Part shown: piece by piece, positions 27,110 through 38,800 of the stretch
How positions within the stretch are numbered: the stretch's first letter is position 1
Layout: each line of letters begins with the position of its first letter
Position numbers and translations under genes: made by a program
The notes under the pieces: model-generated
Told to the model about the DNA's origin: nothing
Database searches by the model: none
What the model saw: only the letters and a program-made list of their open reading frames with translations
Source: Cardinalis cardinalis
Taxonomy: Eukaryota > Chordata > Aves > Passeriformes > Cardinalidae
Length of the DNA stretch: 64,000 nucleotides
Assembly (NCBI GenBank): GCA_014549065.1
Contig: JACDOX010000155.1
Location: 915,631 to 979,630 of the forward strand
Direction of reading: 5' to 3'

Positions 27110-28030
27110 ATCTGATTACATCACTAAAATTAATGTGGTCTTTGGATGTTTTACACAACAATCTGGGAGGCATTTATTTCCTGCACTTGGGGGGGGGGAC
27201 GACATGTTTAGCATGTGAAAGTTTTCAAAATTAACTGAGTTCCATTCACACCAGTCCTCCCACACCGCTCAGCAAATGATTCAAAGCCTTCAGCGTGATT
27301 TCATCTGTGCAGACTCTAATCCACTTACTTAATGAAATACATAATTAACATATTATAATTGCAGTAAAGATGGTTTTGACAGAAATCATTTCCCGTATCT
27401 AATACCGTGGTAATTTAATCTGTTCCCCACTCCCTAACACGACCCTCCGTGATTAAGTTTCATAAGAATTTTTTTGATTGATTGATTCATCTGACGTGCC
27501 TGGGCCCTGCTAAAGGAGTGTCTGTCAGTTTACAGAGCTACGTGATGTTGTGGCAGATGGTTGTGGAGAGGCTCTTTGCGCTGTCTCCCTGTGTGGTCTT
27601 TCTTTTTTTTTTTNCCCCTAAATGCCCTGATAATCCAAATACAGCAACCCTGATCCACTAAATCGCTACATGTTTTTATATGCTGTCTTTTAGTTGTGTG
27701 TATAGTTATTAAACTAGGGAAGGCAGGATGTGTTAAACTAGGAGGTCTAAATCCTAATGCTGTCATTCACTTCCACAATAAAACAACCCACACAGATACT
27801 TTTTATTTGATTTCTCTTTCTGTTTGTTTTCAACACAATCTCTCTAGTCTGTCATTCACTCTCAGGCAGTTACTTGAGTTAAAAGGGCCAGCAAGCCAAG
27901 TTATGCAGGCCCTCTCAGTTAAATATCACTTGTTACCTGCAGGAATATATGGGGAACATTACCAACCACTCGCTCTTCAAGTCAGGCTCAAACGGCTGCT
28001 CTCTTGATATGGGTCATGACTCATGAGATA
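27110..28030. promoter_or_regulatory. Enhancer-like block (unverified)
   Basis: This block has homeodomain-type and retained-CpG words: ACATAATTAACATATTATAA, TTCCCGTATCTAATACCG, CCTCCGTGATTAAG, a GATT triplet GATTGATTGATTC near 27475-27487, and ATCTGACGTGCC. A T-tract with an N lies at 27602-27614 and a 10-base G run at 27189-27198. No gene is recognised apart from the weak small frame overlapping its left edge. Confidence 0.28.
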
Positions 28031-31000
28031 ATATCCAGTAAAAGGTCTGTGGCAAATGATTACTTCCTTTTCATAGACTGAAAACCTATAATTTTTTAAT
28101 GCTGTCAGTCTCCAGGAAACTGTGTCCTAGTCACATTGTGAAAAAAAAAAACAACAAATCCCAAAGGAAGGGATGCTGGATGCCTTCCTCTAAGACAAAC
28201 CAAACCCTTTNGTAATAAAAATCATCCTCCTCTCACCTTAATTCCTGTTCCTTACACCATGCTATGCTCCAATATAGCATTTTCCATTTCTGGTTTGCCT
28301 CCATGGTAGGAGTTAACCAGTTCCTCAGTTCTGTACTGCATTTGCCTTTGTCCATGGCTTTCATGCAGCTGACCAGGTCTCCAGCACCTCCAGGGAAAAG
28401 TAAATAACTGTCTGTGCTTGGGGCAGATGATAGGCAAAGACATGGCCCTGTCAAGTCATCCAGCCATTGTCAGAGCTTGCTCAGCTTGGTAAAGCCAACC
28501 ATCCTATTGCAGGTTTGGACACTGGTACCTACAGACTTTGTTATCCACAGCTGGGAGGTTCCCTGGCACCCTGAGCAGCACCCCTGGCAACATTTCCCCT
28601 TTATGGCTTGACTTTGTTCACAAAATGGGCTGTACAATGCAGTCATGGATATGTGAGAGGGCACAGGGCTGTGATGTCTGGGCTTTCTCCTGGGGCCAGG
28701 CAGGAGGGGAACAAGCAGCTTGTCATGTGTGAGATGGCTTACCCCAGGGACAAGGATTTTCCAGGGCTTCTATTCTGGAAGAGAGCAGGTTATATGTGTT
28801 TTAACCCTTTTAAGTCTGGTTGTCCAGACTTTTAAAAGCCTGTCTCATGAGGTGAGACAGCACCACAGGGTAGTGGAAGCTCACTCTCTCTTTGGAGCCA
28901 GGATGCAGCAGCACGGCCATCCAAGCAGCGGGACAATCCCTCAGGGGCCAATTTTGCCCTGCAGCTGTGTCAGTTTGTGACACTGGTTGGTGCCAGGCAG
29001 TGTGGCACTGGGAGGGNTGTGGCACAAGGAGCAGTGTGGCTCTAGGAGCAGCATTACAGGCCAATTCCCAGCCTGGTGGTGTGAGGGACGCTGACATGAG
29101 TGGTTTATGGCTTGTAAGAGCTGAGGTGTGCTGCAGGCTCAGAGACCACAGTGAGCTTCTGTGTGCTGTCATGCCCCAGCTGCTGGAAATGTTTTGAGTA
29201 GCAGTCCCTTGGCTCTGTTGGTCAAAAGGTGGATGAAGGTGGTGAAGTTGTGAACAGTGAGCAAATCTTTGCTTCCTGTCAGCCTGAGCCTTAATTTTTT
29301 GCTTTCCCATAACTGAAAATAGTCTCAAAGGTCCTGGTGGACAATGCTGCTTGTATGTCACAGGGCAGAGACCTGGGTCTTAAAAAAATTGCTGGACAGA
29401 GTTGCAAATTGCAACATTCATTCTGTTTTACACTGGAATGTCCAGGTGGGTGTATTCACTGACAAGGAGGGTAAAGACAGTAGAAAATAACAGAAAATAA
29501 TTTACAGCCTGTCTTTGCTCTGCTTTGTTGTTTCACTTGATAGTAAGTCAAAGGTGACTCAGGCTCCAGCCTCTGTGATGGTCGTAATGCACAAAAGGGA
29601 CTGGAGGCAGAGCCGCCTCACCTGTCCTGCTGCCTCACATCCCTCTGAACATTAGATCTTGGGCAAGTGCTTCTGACAGAAGGCTCTGTTCATGAAAGGC
29701 TCAGTCTTCGTCCTCGTAGGAGGGTGCGTGAATCATTTCTGATGATGTGGAGCTGCATTTAATTGTGTCATCTTTCATAAACTGAGTGTGTACCAGTGCT
29801 TGACAACATCCTGGGTTTGTGGGGCTTTGTTAGTGATGTGAAATACAGCGTGTTCATCCATTTCAGCAGGGTTTTAAAGACTAGTAAAGGTTTAGGTGCC
29901 TAATTTCTGTTGATGAGCTGATGCATTAGTTGGGGTTTATTTGCCTATCAGTTCTCACTGACCTGTTTACCACTGTTGTGTCTGCATTAAAAGTTATGCC
30001 AAGATTATCCTAGCAGAGTCTTTCCATGGTGCCTCTAAATCTGCCACTCCTCTCAATGACAGATTGTAAATCTCTGATCAACAAAAGCTCTGCTTTTCCC
30101 ATTGAGTTGTGAAACACTTACCTGGGAACAGCTTGAGCACAGAATGTGAGACGAATTAAGAGACATTTATGCAAAGGGAGGGCAGCGATTTTGAAAAAAA
30201 ATAATTCAGATGGTCAGCTTTTTAGAACACTGGCACAAAATCAGAAGCATGGAGAACATCAGCTCCCACCCCAGCCCCACAGCCAAGCCCGCAGTGAGTT
30301 CAAGGAGGCCACTCAGAACGATGCACCCCAGCTCCTGCATCCGAGCCAGTGAACTCATTGAACTTGACTGAAATTCCTGTCGGAGCATTTTCTTTTTCCT
30401 TTGAGTGTGGAGGGAGGGGGGAGGCTCCTTTGTGAGTGGCAAGTGTACATGAACACCACCACATCAACTGCCAATATGTTATGAGGCCTTGGTAACAATC
30501 TGGAGTCTCTGGGGAGCTCTGCTGCAGTTCAAGTGAGTATCAGACAGAGAGAAAACAATTTCTGGTGCCAATAATGCAGCACAGATGAAAAATGTTTTAA
30601 TATTTGAAGCTGCTTTATGGCAGAAGCAATGACAGTGATGGAGTCAATGTCAGCTTTTTTCCTTTAAATGTCATCTTTCGTCTATGAGTTTTTTCTGCTC
30701 TGGAGGCATGCAAGCCTGATGCTGACTGTTTGCAACCATTGATCATTGATTTTATTCTAAATGGAAAGCTTGCCAGAAGACTAGAAATTCTGGAATTTAT
30801 TAGGATTTCTTTAAGAGGCACTTTAGCTCAACAGTTCTCATTACTGTCTTTACAATGTTACTTATTTTTCTTTTTATGTCATATGATTTGTAAAGGGTTA
30901 GTACTCAGAGAACAATATACGATTAAACCACTGTGCATGCTGGAGTTGCAAGCTTAGAGGGGAAAAAAGGATTCTTAGGAAGGCTAAGCACATATCTGAG

Positions 31001-32830
31001 TGTTAAACAACTAATGTCTCTTCAGAACCAAAAGCTCTATTTTGAAATATGTGAACATGATTTTTATTAAACAGCAGTTTTGATTAAATAAGGTCACTCT
31101 TAAATTAATAACTCTTAAATACATAAATAAAAGGGCTAAACCATCTTTATATTCTGACATTTAGTGCATAAACAANGTACTGTATGTACCAAATGTCAGA
31201 ATATAATGAAAGTTTGTCCTGTTAAACTAATACTACTGATGGGCAAAAATGTCTTGGACTCTAAAACCTCTTCAATGCATTTATTTACAGTGACATTATT
31301 TTGAACATGCCAACTAGGAGTGGTTTAAGGCTTTATTATATATTAACATTTAACATATTTGTGTGCTTATGTATAAGTGATTATTCTTCACTTGGTTAAA
31401 AAGAATCCATTTACAATTATACAGTGGGCTAAATGTTTTCAGTTTGTGATATGTTTCCATTGGCACAGGACTGGTTCAAACAGGTATGTTAGCTCTTGGC
31501 TGACACGCCTGACATTCAAGCTTTATTATGGAGCAGTGTACCCAGGGAATGTGAATTATAGAGAGTATCAGCCCTGGCCTGCTGAAAGCATCATTCAGCC
31601 TGGTTGATTATGGAATTTACTCTGGAGTTTGGGTCTAGAGATCCATCTACTGAGTGATGCTGTTTATTTGTTTAGTCNCAAATGTGTTTCAGACCAGACA
31701 AAGGGAAGATGGTAGTGGGAAACAGGGGGGTTGGATAGCACTGACCAGTGAAAAGACAAAATCCTTCACTGGGTAAGGGGCCAGTGGTGAAGTTATTGCC
31801 ACTGTTTAGATAAAGCTAATTCTGGCAAGCCCTTTAATAAACCCCAAGTGCAGCACTTGAAGTGTAAAAGAAAACTTTCCAGCAAATAAAATGTCCATCT
31901 CCTACGTCACCTTGGATGCTGTAAACAGAGCTCCCGGTGCAGTGGGTCTGTTGCACCCCATTGATCAAAATGCTTTTAGTATTTACAGTAATGGACTATC
32001 CTGATTTGCAATGCCACATGTGAGACAATGGTTGTATTGTGACTGGGGTGGACAAACAGCAAAATATTTTCTGTTTGCCTCAACCCCAATCCATTCTGCA
32101 CTGGCCATGTCCCCACATATTCATTGTGTGGGGACCACTTNTTAGCAGGCAGGTTTCTCTGTCTGCAGAGTGACTCACCTGATAAAAATAACATCTTTTC
32201 CCCTTATTGTTGGATAACCTCTGCTTCCTTCTGCATAGATTGCCACCAAAAGGGCTTGTTTAGACTTGTTCTAAACCCAATGATCTCTTATTTCTGTCAA
32301 GGTTTTAATGATTCTCTGATGAGACCAGACTTTTTGGCTAAATGCAAGAGTTGGGCAATACTGAATACTATTCAACAGCCTTTTTTTTGTGAGTACCATT
32401 TAAAAGTCACTGGTGCTAGGGATATCTGCATCCATGGAGTGCAGCACCATTTGCACAAATCATTTGCGCACTTTTGAAAGGTGAATCTTCAGACATGCTC
32501 CTTTGCAGCTTAAAATCCTAATGAACATTTGCAAAATAACCATAAATTTGCTCTAGTAGGAATAGCTGGAAGCCTATCTGACAGTTTTGGTATATACTTG
32601 TGAACCAGGGAATCCTAAAAAAATATTTAAATATGAAGTGGTGTCAGTGTATTATGCTCCCATGGTGTAGAGATCCTCCTTACCATGGCTGATTTGTGTT
32701 GTAGCAGAATCTGGAGGCTGCAGGGGATTTAAGGGTCCCACTGGGTTAGTACTGCACTTATACATCACAGACACTTCTTGCACTTAGGAACTGTGTTTCA
32801 GAAGAATGGGATAGCACAGGCAGGAACAGG
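28031..32830. other. Non-coding sequence with a GC-rich patch
   Basis: Positions 28540-29200 are GC-rich, and a 183-codon minus frame (28810-29361) runs through them with no recognisable domain. A perfect 8-bp hairpin, AAGTCTGG and CCAGACTT around TTGT, lies at 28812-28831. An A-run occurs at 28140-28151. Beyond the 31.15 kb hairpin, the rest is AT-rich without features. Confidence 0.5.
31144..31209. other. Strong hairpin, pre-miRNA or MITE-like
   Basis: A 16-bp perfect inverted repeat has one arm at 31147-31162 (TTATATTCTGACATTT) and the other at 31191-31206 (AAATGTCAGAATATAA). An inner 7-bp stem (31164-31170 with 31183-31189, including one G-T wobble) extends it across a single A/C mismatch. 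The terminal loop is 12 nt (31171-31182). Two further outer pairs follow one T/T mismatch. The whole structure is about 66 nt. The size suits a pre-miRNA or a very short palindromic MITE. I do not recognise a known miRNA seed family. An N lies in the loop at 31176. Confidence 0.6.
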
Positions 32831-33395
32831 AAGTCATAGACTGGCCTGGCTTGGAAAGGATCTTGGAGATCATCCAGTTGCCTTTGCCATGGAACAGGGA
32901 TACCGTCTGCCAGACCAGGTTGCTCAGATATCCATCCAGCCTGGTCTTGGAAACTTCCAGGGATGGGGCAGCCACAGCCTCTCTGGGCAACCTGTGCCAG
33001 GGCCTCCCCATAATAAAGAATTTATTACTAACACCTAATCTAAACCTCCTCCCTGCCAGTGTGAAGCNATTCCCCTGTGTCCTGGCACTCCATCCCTGTA
33101 CATTGTCTCCATGTTTCTCTGTAGGCTCCTTTCAGGCCCTGCAAGGCCCCAGTGAGCTCAGCCCAAAGCTTCTCCTCTCCAGGTGAACAATCCCAGCTGT
33201 GCCAGCCCCTCCTCCCAGCAGAGCTGCTCCATCCCTCTGCTCATCCTGGAGCCTCCTCTGGCCTGGCTCCAGCAGCTCCAGGGCCCTCCTGTGCTGGGCC
33301 CAGGGCTGGGGCAGCTCTGCAGGTGGNGTCTCACCTGAGCAGGGCAGAGAGACAGAATCACTGCCTCTAATCTGCTGCCCAAGCTGCTTTTGAAT
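32831..33395 (-). mobile_element. CR1 LINE, 5'-truncated 3' end
   Basis: This is the reverse complement of a CR1 3' end. Reading along the plus strand, it opens with the CR1 3' terminal block (TCATAGACTGGCCTGGCTTGG). It then passes through the ACCAGGTTGCTCAGA and CTTCCAGGGATGGGGCA blocks and the ACACCTAATCTAAACCTCC block. It ends with the GGTGNGGTCTCACCTGAGCAG and CAGAATCACTGCC blocks. On the minus strand, fragments of the ORF2 C-terminal region are readable, such as a WDCSPGEEKLWAELTGALQG-like stretch, but no intact frame remains. At about 565 bp it is typical of a 5'-truncated, dead CR1 copy. The GC-rich wording of its inner part at 33.1-33.3 kb resembles songbird CR1 copies; this is recalled, not searched. 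The subfamily is not assigned. Confidence 0.93.
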
Positions 33396-35366
33396 ATGAT
33401 GTGTTATTGATACTCAGGATCATAAAATTTGGGAGTGGGATTGAGATTTAGTAGGTTTTAGTTCATTCTTGCTTAGTACATTTTTCAGAACCTCCAAGAG
33501 CACCATGTGTTTCTGCATTACATTCACTGTACAGGCTTCTGCTTGGACAAATTATGGGTTGTGTTCAGGTCTCTTGTCCCATCAGGAAGTGACTGCCAAG
33601 GGNAAGCACCCCAAAATGTGATATTAAAAAATTAAATCAAGGTAATCCACAAAGAAAAATTTACATTTCTGTTGGGAAAGTGTTTTAATGGAAAAACAAA
33701 CCTAACTTTTCCATTCCTAAGTGGATTGCTGCTAAGTGGCAGCAGAGGACTGCAGAGGTAGTGGCAGGTGTTGAGAACAGTGATATTAAAAAGAATATAA
33801 TTTTGGGGGAGAATCCTAAAATTTTCCAGAGAAAATAATTTCAGCTGAAANTCCTTGATTAGCTCTAGTAAGGATGCTGCTCCTTTTCACTGGGAATCAG
33901 TGACTTTAGCATTCCTGTGCTCAGCAATTCATAGCTTTGTGCATTTATCCATCTTTCTTTACAAATAACCAGCTAACATCANTGAAAGGACTCAGTTCCT
34001 TCACTGTGAGGAGCTTAGCCTTGCAAGAAACCTCCTGCTAATCCATATTCAGAGAAGCCCTGAGGGAGCTATCAAGACTATTCTAAGAGTAAATTATCCA
34101 CCCAGGAAAGGATTACAAGATCCTGGTTCTNCTCGAGATCCCCAGCCAGACCATGCCAGTATTTGACAAAGGTTTGTGCCACTTGTGTGTTCAATGTGCT
34201 GGTGCCCCCTGGACCACTTCTTAGAGACCTCTGAGTTGAGGGAATGAAAAGGAAAGGCTTTATTTTGGAGCTGAGGAAAGCAGCAGTCACTGGTGACTTC
34301 CAGCAGGGAAGAAGCAAGCTCCCAGTACCCTTTTGAGTGCTGACCACATGAGCAGGAACAGAGGGCAGCACTTCAGGGTGTCCTGGGGTGTTTGCACTGG
34401 AGTGATTTCTGCAGGCTCTCTTCTGACAAGGGAGGGGAAGGTGCCCCAAGGCAGCCTCCTCCCTCCTCTGGGGGCAAGATGAGAGCTGCAATAGCTCCCA
34501 CCAGCTCAGCTGGGCTGCCTCAGGCTGTGGGCACGTCTGCTCTGTGGGCTCAGCCAGGATCCTGGTGCTGTGCCCCACATCATCCTTCTCATCTTCCAGA
34601 TCAGGAAAAGATGAAGGAGCCACCTGGCTTGTCACTCCTGCTGACACCAGGTTGGAACACCAGCTGGGATCACCCTGTCACAGTCTGCACCTCTGTGACT
34701 GAGGAGAAAAGTTCAGCTGCCAAGATATTCAATCTGGAACTCCTCATTAAAAAAAAAAAATCCATTAGAAGTTATATCTTTTATAAATGGCCTATATATT
34801 ATGACATAATTTAATTTAGTGCTCTGAATGTATTATGGCCACCATAACAGTTTTACATTTATAGATTTCATAGTTTTGCTTCTATAAAACAACTACAATC
34901 TGTACCCCTTCCAGCTAATTACAATAAAATGCTTGGATTCACATTTACAATGTAAACTAAGGGCAGAGGCGTGTGAGTTCTGACTCAGGTTCATGCTTGA
35001 CAGGCTGCTGAGGGTGCCTAGGCTCAGCCTCCCCTGACTGAGGTGGTTTCTGGGGCCAGGTCTGGGTGGAGACCTGCCAGGAGGAAGCTGTGCCCATTGC
35101 TGGGAGATCCTGGGGTTACTGCTGAGGGACCACGTTTGGGGGGCTGGGTGAACACCGAGAAAATGAAAGAAGCTGGGAGTAGATACTCATGTAGGCTGAG
35201 CTGGAGAAAAGAGAGTACCAGATCTGAGTATGATAGGACTCACTGGGAAAAAGAGAGGAAATCAGCTGCCAGAGATGCAGACTGAGTGAGCAGGATGCAG
35301 GGGAATGAAGATTTGGAATTTAACTGACAGATTCAAAAATGGCACATGCATTTGAGAAAGTCCTGG
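33396..35366. other. Inter-CR1 sequence with a GC-rich patch
   Basis: Positions 34380-34690 are GC-rich, and a 189-codon minus frame covers 34078-34647. Its translation is low in complexity and unrecognised. No exon or repeat boundary could be fixed. The remainder is AT-rich. Confidence 0.5.
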
Positions 35367-35850
35367 AATCACAGAATGGTGTAGATTGGAAAGGACCTCA
35401 AAGATCATCTCGTTCCACCCCTGCCACGGGCAGGGACACCTTCCCCTAGACCAGGTGGGTCAGGGAGGGCCCCATTCAGCCCCACCTCAGTGCCAGGGAT
35501 GGGGCACCCACAATTTCTCTGGGCAAAGTGTTCAGCACCTCCCCACCCTCACAGTCAACAATTTCTTCCTAATATCTAATGTAAATTTCCTTGAGTTTGA
35601 ACCCCTTACTCCTTGTGCTGTCACTGCAGTTCCCAATGAAGAACCTCTCTGTGGCTTCCCTGTGGCTCCTTCAGATACTGTGAGGTCCCCACAGTTCTCT
35701 TCTCCAGGCTGAACTTTCTCCTATGTTTTCACAGGGCAGGTGCTCCAGTCCTCTTTTCAACTCCATGGCCTCCTCTGGGCTTGCTCTGCAGTTCCATGTC
35801 CTTCTTATCTTGGGGGCACCAGAACTGCACACAGTGAGGATGCAAATGAG
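35367..35850 (-). mobile_element. CR1 LINE, 5'-truncated 3' end
   Basis: A second CR1 3' end in the same orientation. The plus strand shows AATCACAGAATGGTGTAGA, then AAGATCATCTCGTTCCACCC, GGGCAGGGACACCTTCCC, TCTAGACCAGGT-like and CCAGGGATGGGGCACCCACA blocks. These are followed by AATTTCTTCCTAATATCTAA, TCTTCTCCAGGCTGAAC, and CATGTCCTTCTTATCTTGGG. The order and spacing match the canonical CR1 3' end. It is diverged, with a GTGGGTCAGGGAGGG interruption where the consensus has a GTTGCTCA-type block. It keeps no coding potential. It lies about 2 kb from the previous copy, but the two differ too much in detail to look like a recent duplication of one another, so they are probably independent insertions. 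Confidence 0.93.
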
Positions 35851-38800
35851 GAACAAGACATGCTATAATGAGCTTCATTTTCCTATTGTGGTGTCATGTA
35901 TTTACTCAAGAGCTGCTTGTGTACAGAAGACCTGCTAAAAGCAATGCCTATTTTATTTTTTTTTAAATTAAAACATACAATCACAGGTCCCCAGTGGCTG
36001 AGAAAGAAAGCAAAATCCTTTCTCATTTCAAAATCCCCAACTTAAAATAGGCTTGTGTCAAGAAAAGCAATAATTTCTGAGTTAACAATAATAGAACACA
36101 ATACTTAATGGACTTTCTCTGNTTATTAATTAACAGAGAGATTTCCCATATCTGAACAAATCAAAAATGAGATATCACCTGCCTTTGAAACCATATTTGT
36201 TTAGCCTTTCACCAACCTGTATGTACTCAGCACGTAAGAGTTTCTGAGTGTAGCCAACAATAAGGACTTTTGTTCCTCTGAAAATCCTTACTCTGGAACC
36301 CACATTCTTGCTAAGTTCATGAGAAATTCCTGATTTTCAGTCATGGCCAAGGTTTTTGAGCCTATAGTCAGTCCTTCTTAGTAATCAAAGTGCTCTAAAG
36401 AGCTCAAATTGTTTCTAGGATGCAGCTTGGTCAAATAGTTTTATGATCCCTTCCCAAATGTTCTGATTTTGAGAGACAAAATGTTGATAGTAAATTTACA
36501 TGGTTCAGAGGTGGCCACTGTTTGTATCAGTGATGACCACTGCCACTGCAGTTCCAGTGAGACAAATGCACATATGTGTTTCCATTTGTAGATGGGATAA
36601 AAATATGTCTGATTCCACATCCACACAGCAGTGCCCAAGCATCTCTGGCAACCCAATTTTTGGTGCTTTACAATGTGGCCCCAGGTCTAACAACATTCTT
36701 CGGCAGATGCTGGTTTTGTATGTTTTTAATCACGAATAATTCCTTATCCATTAACCAATCATATTTGCTAACTGGATTGCTTGTGAAGACCTCTTATTGT
36801 AATTAGCATGCTTCAGTTGAAGAGTAAACAAATATTCTAACAAACTACTATCACATAAGTTGATTTTCTGTTCTCAATCACTACCTTTGTGGGAACAGCA
36901 AGTTTTGAATTAAACACCTCTCCAAGATGTAATGATCTCAGTCAAGAACATTTTAATTAAATTAAGGGATTGAAACTTTTGTTTTTGACAGGGCATGAAT
37001 AAATCAACAAGAGGTGAATCTGGTTCAGTAAAAAGCTTGATCCAGAGAAATAGTCTTGGAAATAATTAAGGTGTTGTTGACCAACAATGCTCAAATGGAA
37101 CAGTAAATATTTTGTCAAGGGATGCTAAAACATAATGTACTGAACAGAATTCAAAGTGTTGTTATAAGGAGGTGGCCATTTGCCTGTGTAACAAGAGTCT
37201 CTGGTGNGGAGGTTGTGTCTTCTTCTGGCGCCAGACCTTGGTTCTGTCGCCCTGTGTTTGAGCTGACAGGTGTGAATGTTGGGGTGTTTCATGAGCTATA
37301 TTAGTNACATTTTGGGAGGGCTGCATACCCTGGGTCTGTCTGATAACACTGGTACAGGGTTTGCTGTCTGCAGCTTGCAGACTCCCCTACTGGAGAGTCA
37401 TCCACCATCCATGGAGCTGCATTATACCACATTTACTATCAGAATAAACAGAACTGGACATCAATCCACAGCAACTGATTTATGTGTATAAAAACTGTAT
37501 GATTATCATACTCAAATCAGCCAGAAAGCATCTGCCTGGCTCCCTGATTTTAAGTTTGTACCTTGTTTTGGAACACACGTGCGCAAACACACGCCTGTGT
37601 CTGGATAGTTAATCAGTCAAATTAGCTAGGAAGTAGATTTTGAGTATTGAATATATTATGAGCTTCCAAGAAATATATTTACCCAAAATACTTATCTGGC
37701 ATCAGTACAAAATTCTCAAGGTTAAAATGACTTAAGGATCCAGACTGCAGAAGCTCACTCATGCACTAGACAATATCTCTTTTCATATTCTTTAAACCAC
37801 TGCACACCACTCTCCTAATCTTAATAGAGCTCTGGAGAGTGTGGAATGGCCAAAACATGAAACAGAATAAACCAAATACACAGAAAACTGTTACATTTGC
37901 ATTGCAAAACCTTGGCTTGGGTTTGAAAAAAAATGGAATGACAGTTTGTCCTCTAAACAGTGTCCAACCTTCTTAACCTTTAAGTGTCATCTGCCTAGGC
38001 AGCCCTTAATGCTTGTTTTTACAGATGAAAATAGGGCCCATAGGACTTGAGACAGATCAAATAACTGGGCAATAACCACTGGGTTTGCTCTTAAAATAGA
38101 AGATCAAAATAAAGCAAACCAAAATAAAAGAGGTCTGATTAAGAAATGGGTTTCTTTGGCCACACTGAAACCTGTAGGACATAGGAAGGGATGGAAAAAA
38201 GAGCATGACCTGGTGGAAGGAAAAAAAGGCTAATAAAGAAGGGCACTCCCTTAAACCATCCTGTGGAAATCTTTCCTTGGTCATGTCCTGGAGGCACTAA
38301 AGCAAATGCAAAATGGGAGAATGTTCTTCCAAACTCCATTCATGTTCAGCTCTGTGTANATCTGTCAGATTTCCCGCAGAATATATGATGACTTGTAGAT
38401 CTCCTTGTTTTCTCCTTTGGCTTACCTCCTCTTCCTCCAGGAAAGAGGCCAGCTATGCAACATTTCCTTGTGGATGTCCACCTTTCAATCCGAATGCAGC
38501 GTGAGAAGAACAGAATTCCTAATTTTTCCTCAATTAAGTAAGAAGAATTATTTTTCTGGCTGCCCTTGCCACAGCTCCACTTACAGACCACATTTAATTC
38601 CTCATGCTTATTGTCTCAACCTCTTTCAATTCCAAGATATTCTTTCCAATTCTTGTAGCTAAATCTCTTTGCCAAGCCATCTCAGTTTCATGTCACAAGT
38701 ACTATAAGCTTCTCCACAGCCTTTTTAACCCCCATTGCCCTCTGAGAAATCAAATGACACCAAAAGAAAGGTCTAAACAGGGGTTTCAATATGTTGTGTC

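Noticed and set aside
28810..29361. A 183-codon minus-strand frame
   Set aside because: Same reasoning: a GC-rich patch, no domain, Kozak support or splice context, and overlapping open frames on the other strand.
32778..33393. Several frames of 64-111 codons on both strands
   Set aside because: All run through the CR1 copy at 32831-33395 and are repeat-derived shadows.
34078..34647. A 189-codon minus-strand frame, among the longest in the window
   Set aside because: The translation is low in complexity, broken by an N, and unrecognisable; it tracks a GC-rich patch where stops are rare.
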